Positions 63,416-64,000 of a stretch of DNA of 64,000 bases are shown piece after piece. This stretch comes from Candidatus Zymogenaceae bacterium (lineage in GTDB: Bacteria > Desulfobacterota > Zymogenia > Zymogenales > Zymogenaceae): NCBI GenBank assembly GCA_016933535.1, contig JAFGAS010000035.1, forward strand, positions 124,001-188,000, written 5' to 3'. How positions within the stretch are numbered: position 1 is the stretch's first letter; each line of letters begins with the position of its first letter. Position numbers and translations under genes: made by a program. Under the pieces are notes generated by a model. That model did not search any database. It had not been told where the DNA came from and worked only from the letters and a program-made list of their open reading frames with translations.

Positions 63416-64000
63416 ATGGCCGGTGAAGGGAGACTAAAGAGGATTCGGAATATTGGGATCATATCCCATATCGACGCCGGAAAGACCACGGTCACCGAGA
63501 GGATACTCTACTATACCGGCGTCTCTTACAAGATCGGAGAAGTACACGACGGCCAGGCCGTTATGGACTGGATGCCTCAAGAGCAAGAGCGGGGCATAAC
63601 TATTACCAGCGCCACTACTACCTGCCGATGGCGCGAAAACGAAATCCATATCATAGACACTCCAGGACACGTTGATTTTACGATTGAGGTGGAACGCTCG
63701 CTCAGGGTTCTCGACGGGGCGATTGCGATCTTCTCGGCCGTTGAGGGAGTGGAGCCTCAATCGGAGACAGTATGGCATCAGGCCGACCGCTACCATGTCC
63801 CGCGAATCGCCTTTGTCAATAAAATGGATCGAATCGGAGCGGACCTCTTTGCTGTTCTGGATATGATCGTCGAAAAGTTGGGGGTAAAACCGCTCCTGAT
63901 GCAGCTGCCGATCGGAACGGAGACCGATTTTACCGGGGTCGTGGATCTTATAACCATGAAAAGTTACACGTTCTCCCAGGAAGATCTCGGGGTGACGATA
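63416..64000 (+). CDS. fusA: Translation elongation factor G (5' part, runs off window)
   Basis: 195 codons of the GTPase domain. G1 [10 protein letters not shown]2 RGITITSA, G3 DTPGHVDF, G4 NKMD are intact. GGAGAAGG 5 nt upstream of ATG. It follows murI by 33 bp. An extra EF-G paralogue (several anaerobes have two) cannot be excluded from the part seen. Confidence 0.93.
   Translation, partial: MAGEGRLKRIRNIGIISHIDAGKTTVTERILYYTGVSYKIGEVHDGQAVMDWMPQEQERGITITSATTTCRWRENEIHIIDTPGHVDFTIEVERSLRVLDGAIAIFSAVEGVEPQSETVWHQADRYHVPRIAFVNKMDRIGADLFAVLDMIVEKLGVKPLLMQLPIGTETDFTGVVDLITMKSYTFSQEDLGVTI

Noticed and set aside
1-64000. CRISPR arrays, tRNA or rRNA genes, intact transposases
   Set aside because: I looked for regularly spaced repeats, T-loop motifs and DDE or tyrosine transposase sequences and found none; a tRNAscan or Infernal search could still detect an RNA I missed.

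Overview
The window reads as chromosome of an anaerobic, fatty-acid- and glycerol-using bacterium of moderately high G+C, most likely a Desulfobacterota (Deltaproteobacteria)-type lineage. That placement is an inference from gene content: beta-oxidation genes feeding an ETF and a membrane Fe-S oxidoreductase, the anaerobic glycerol-3-phosphate dehydrogenase GlpABC, a nine-subunit A/V-type ATPase in the archaeal gene order, and an AcuC-type deacylase near an acyl-CoA synthetase. There is no rRNA, tRNA, CRISPR array or intact insertion sequence that I can see.

Layout. 1-7.4 kb: a K+ channel cut by the window edge, a GH1 beta-glycosidase, a secreted TPR-CHAT protein, a small exported Ig-like protein and a PMT/ArnT-type glycosyltransferase. 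7.5-13.1 kb: a CBS protein, then an accessory patch with a GT4 glycosyltransferase, an AT-rich methyltransferase, a broken second copy of a GGDEF domain and two copies of a palindrome-containing repeat, next to the intact PAS-PAS-GGDEF gene. 13.3-28.8 kb: the acyl-CoA block, with a TetR regulator and acyl-CoA synthetase, two tandem nitronate-monooxygenase-family flavoproteins, AcuC, then fadR-like regulator, 3-hydroxyacyl-CoA dehydrogenase/enoyl-CoA hydratase fusion, acyl-CoA dehydrogenase, etfB, etfA and an ETF:quinone-type Fe-S oxidoreductase. 29-35.8 kb: glpK-glpA-glpB-glpC and a metallo-beta-lactamase-fold hydrolase. 35.8-51.8 kb: mixed genes (enolase-superfamily enzyme with an MFS permease, a membrane cytochrome c, a MoaD/ThiS protein, a lipoprotein, a penicillin-acylase-family protein, Ada, an SDR, a large glycosidase, a CASTOR/POLLUX-like channel, a GPH sugar symporter). 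51.9-61.4 kb: the V-type ATPase operon. 61.5-64 kb: a zinc-ribbon/CD225 protein, a DUF2752 protein, murI and the start of a fusA-like gene.

The most interesting signal is regulatory. Three promoters carry an almost identical 18-bp dyad (GAAYGA..TCATTC core) just downstream of the -10 box: before the TetR-acyl-CoA synthetase pair (13340), before the fadR-like gene that heads the beta-oxidation block (20623), and before the V-ATPase operon (51947). The motif matches the operator known for Bacillus FadR (YsiA), and the regulator at 20763 resembles that protein. This suggests one acyl-CoA-responsive regulon covering fatty acid activation, beta-oxidation and an ion-pumping ATPase. The proteolipid of that ATPase keeps all five residues that bind Na+ in Enterococcus hirae NtpK, so the coupled ion is probably sodium. 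I would look here first.

Other points worth checking are an unlisted 56-codon frame fitted between ATPase subunits E and C, two exactly reverse-complementary hairpins around a 70-codon gene, further TetR-style dyads at the promoters of the two flavoprotein genes, and the swapped-order repeats around the methyltransferase.
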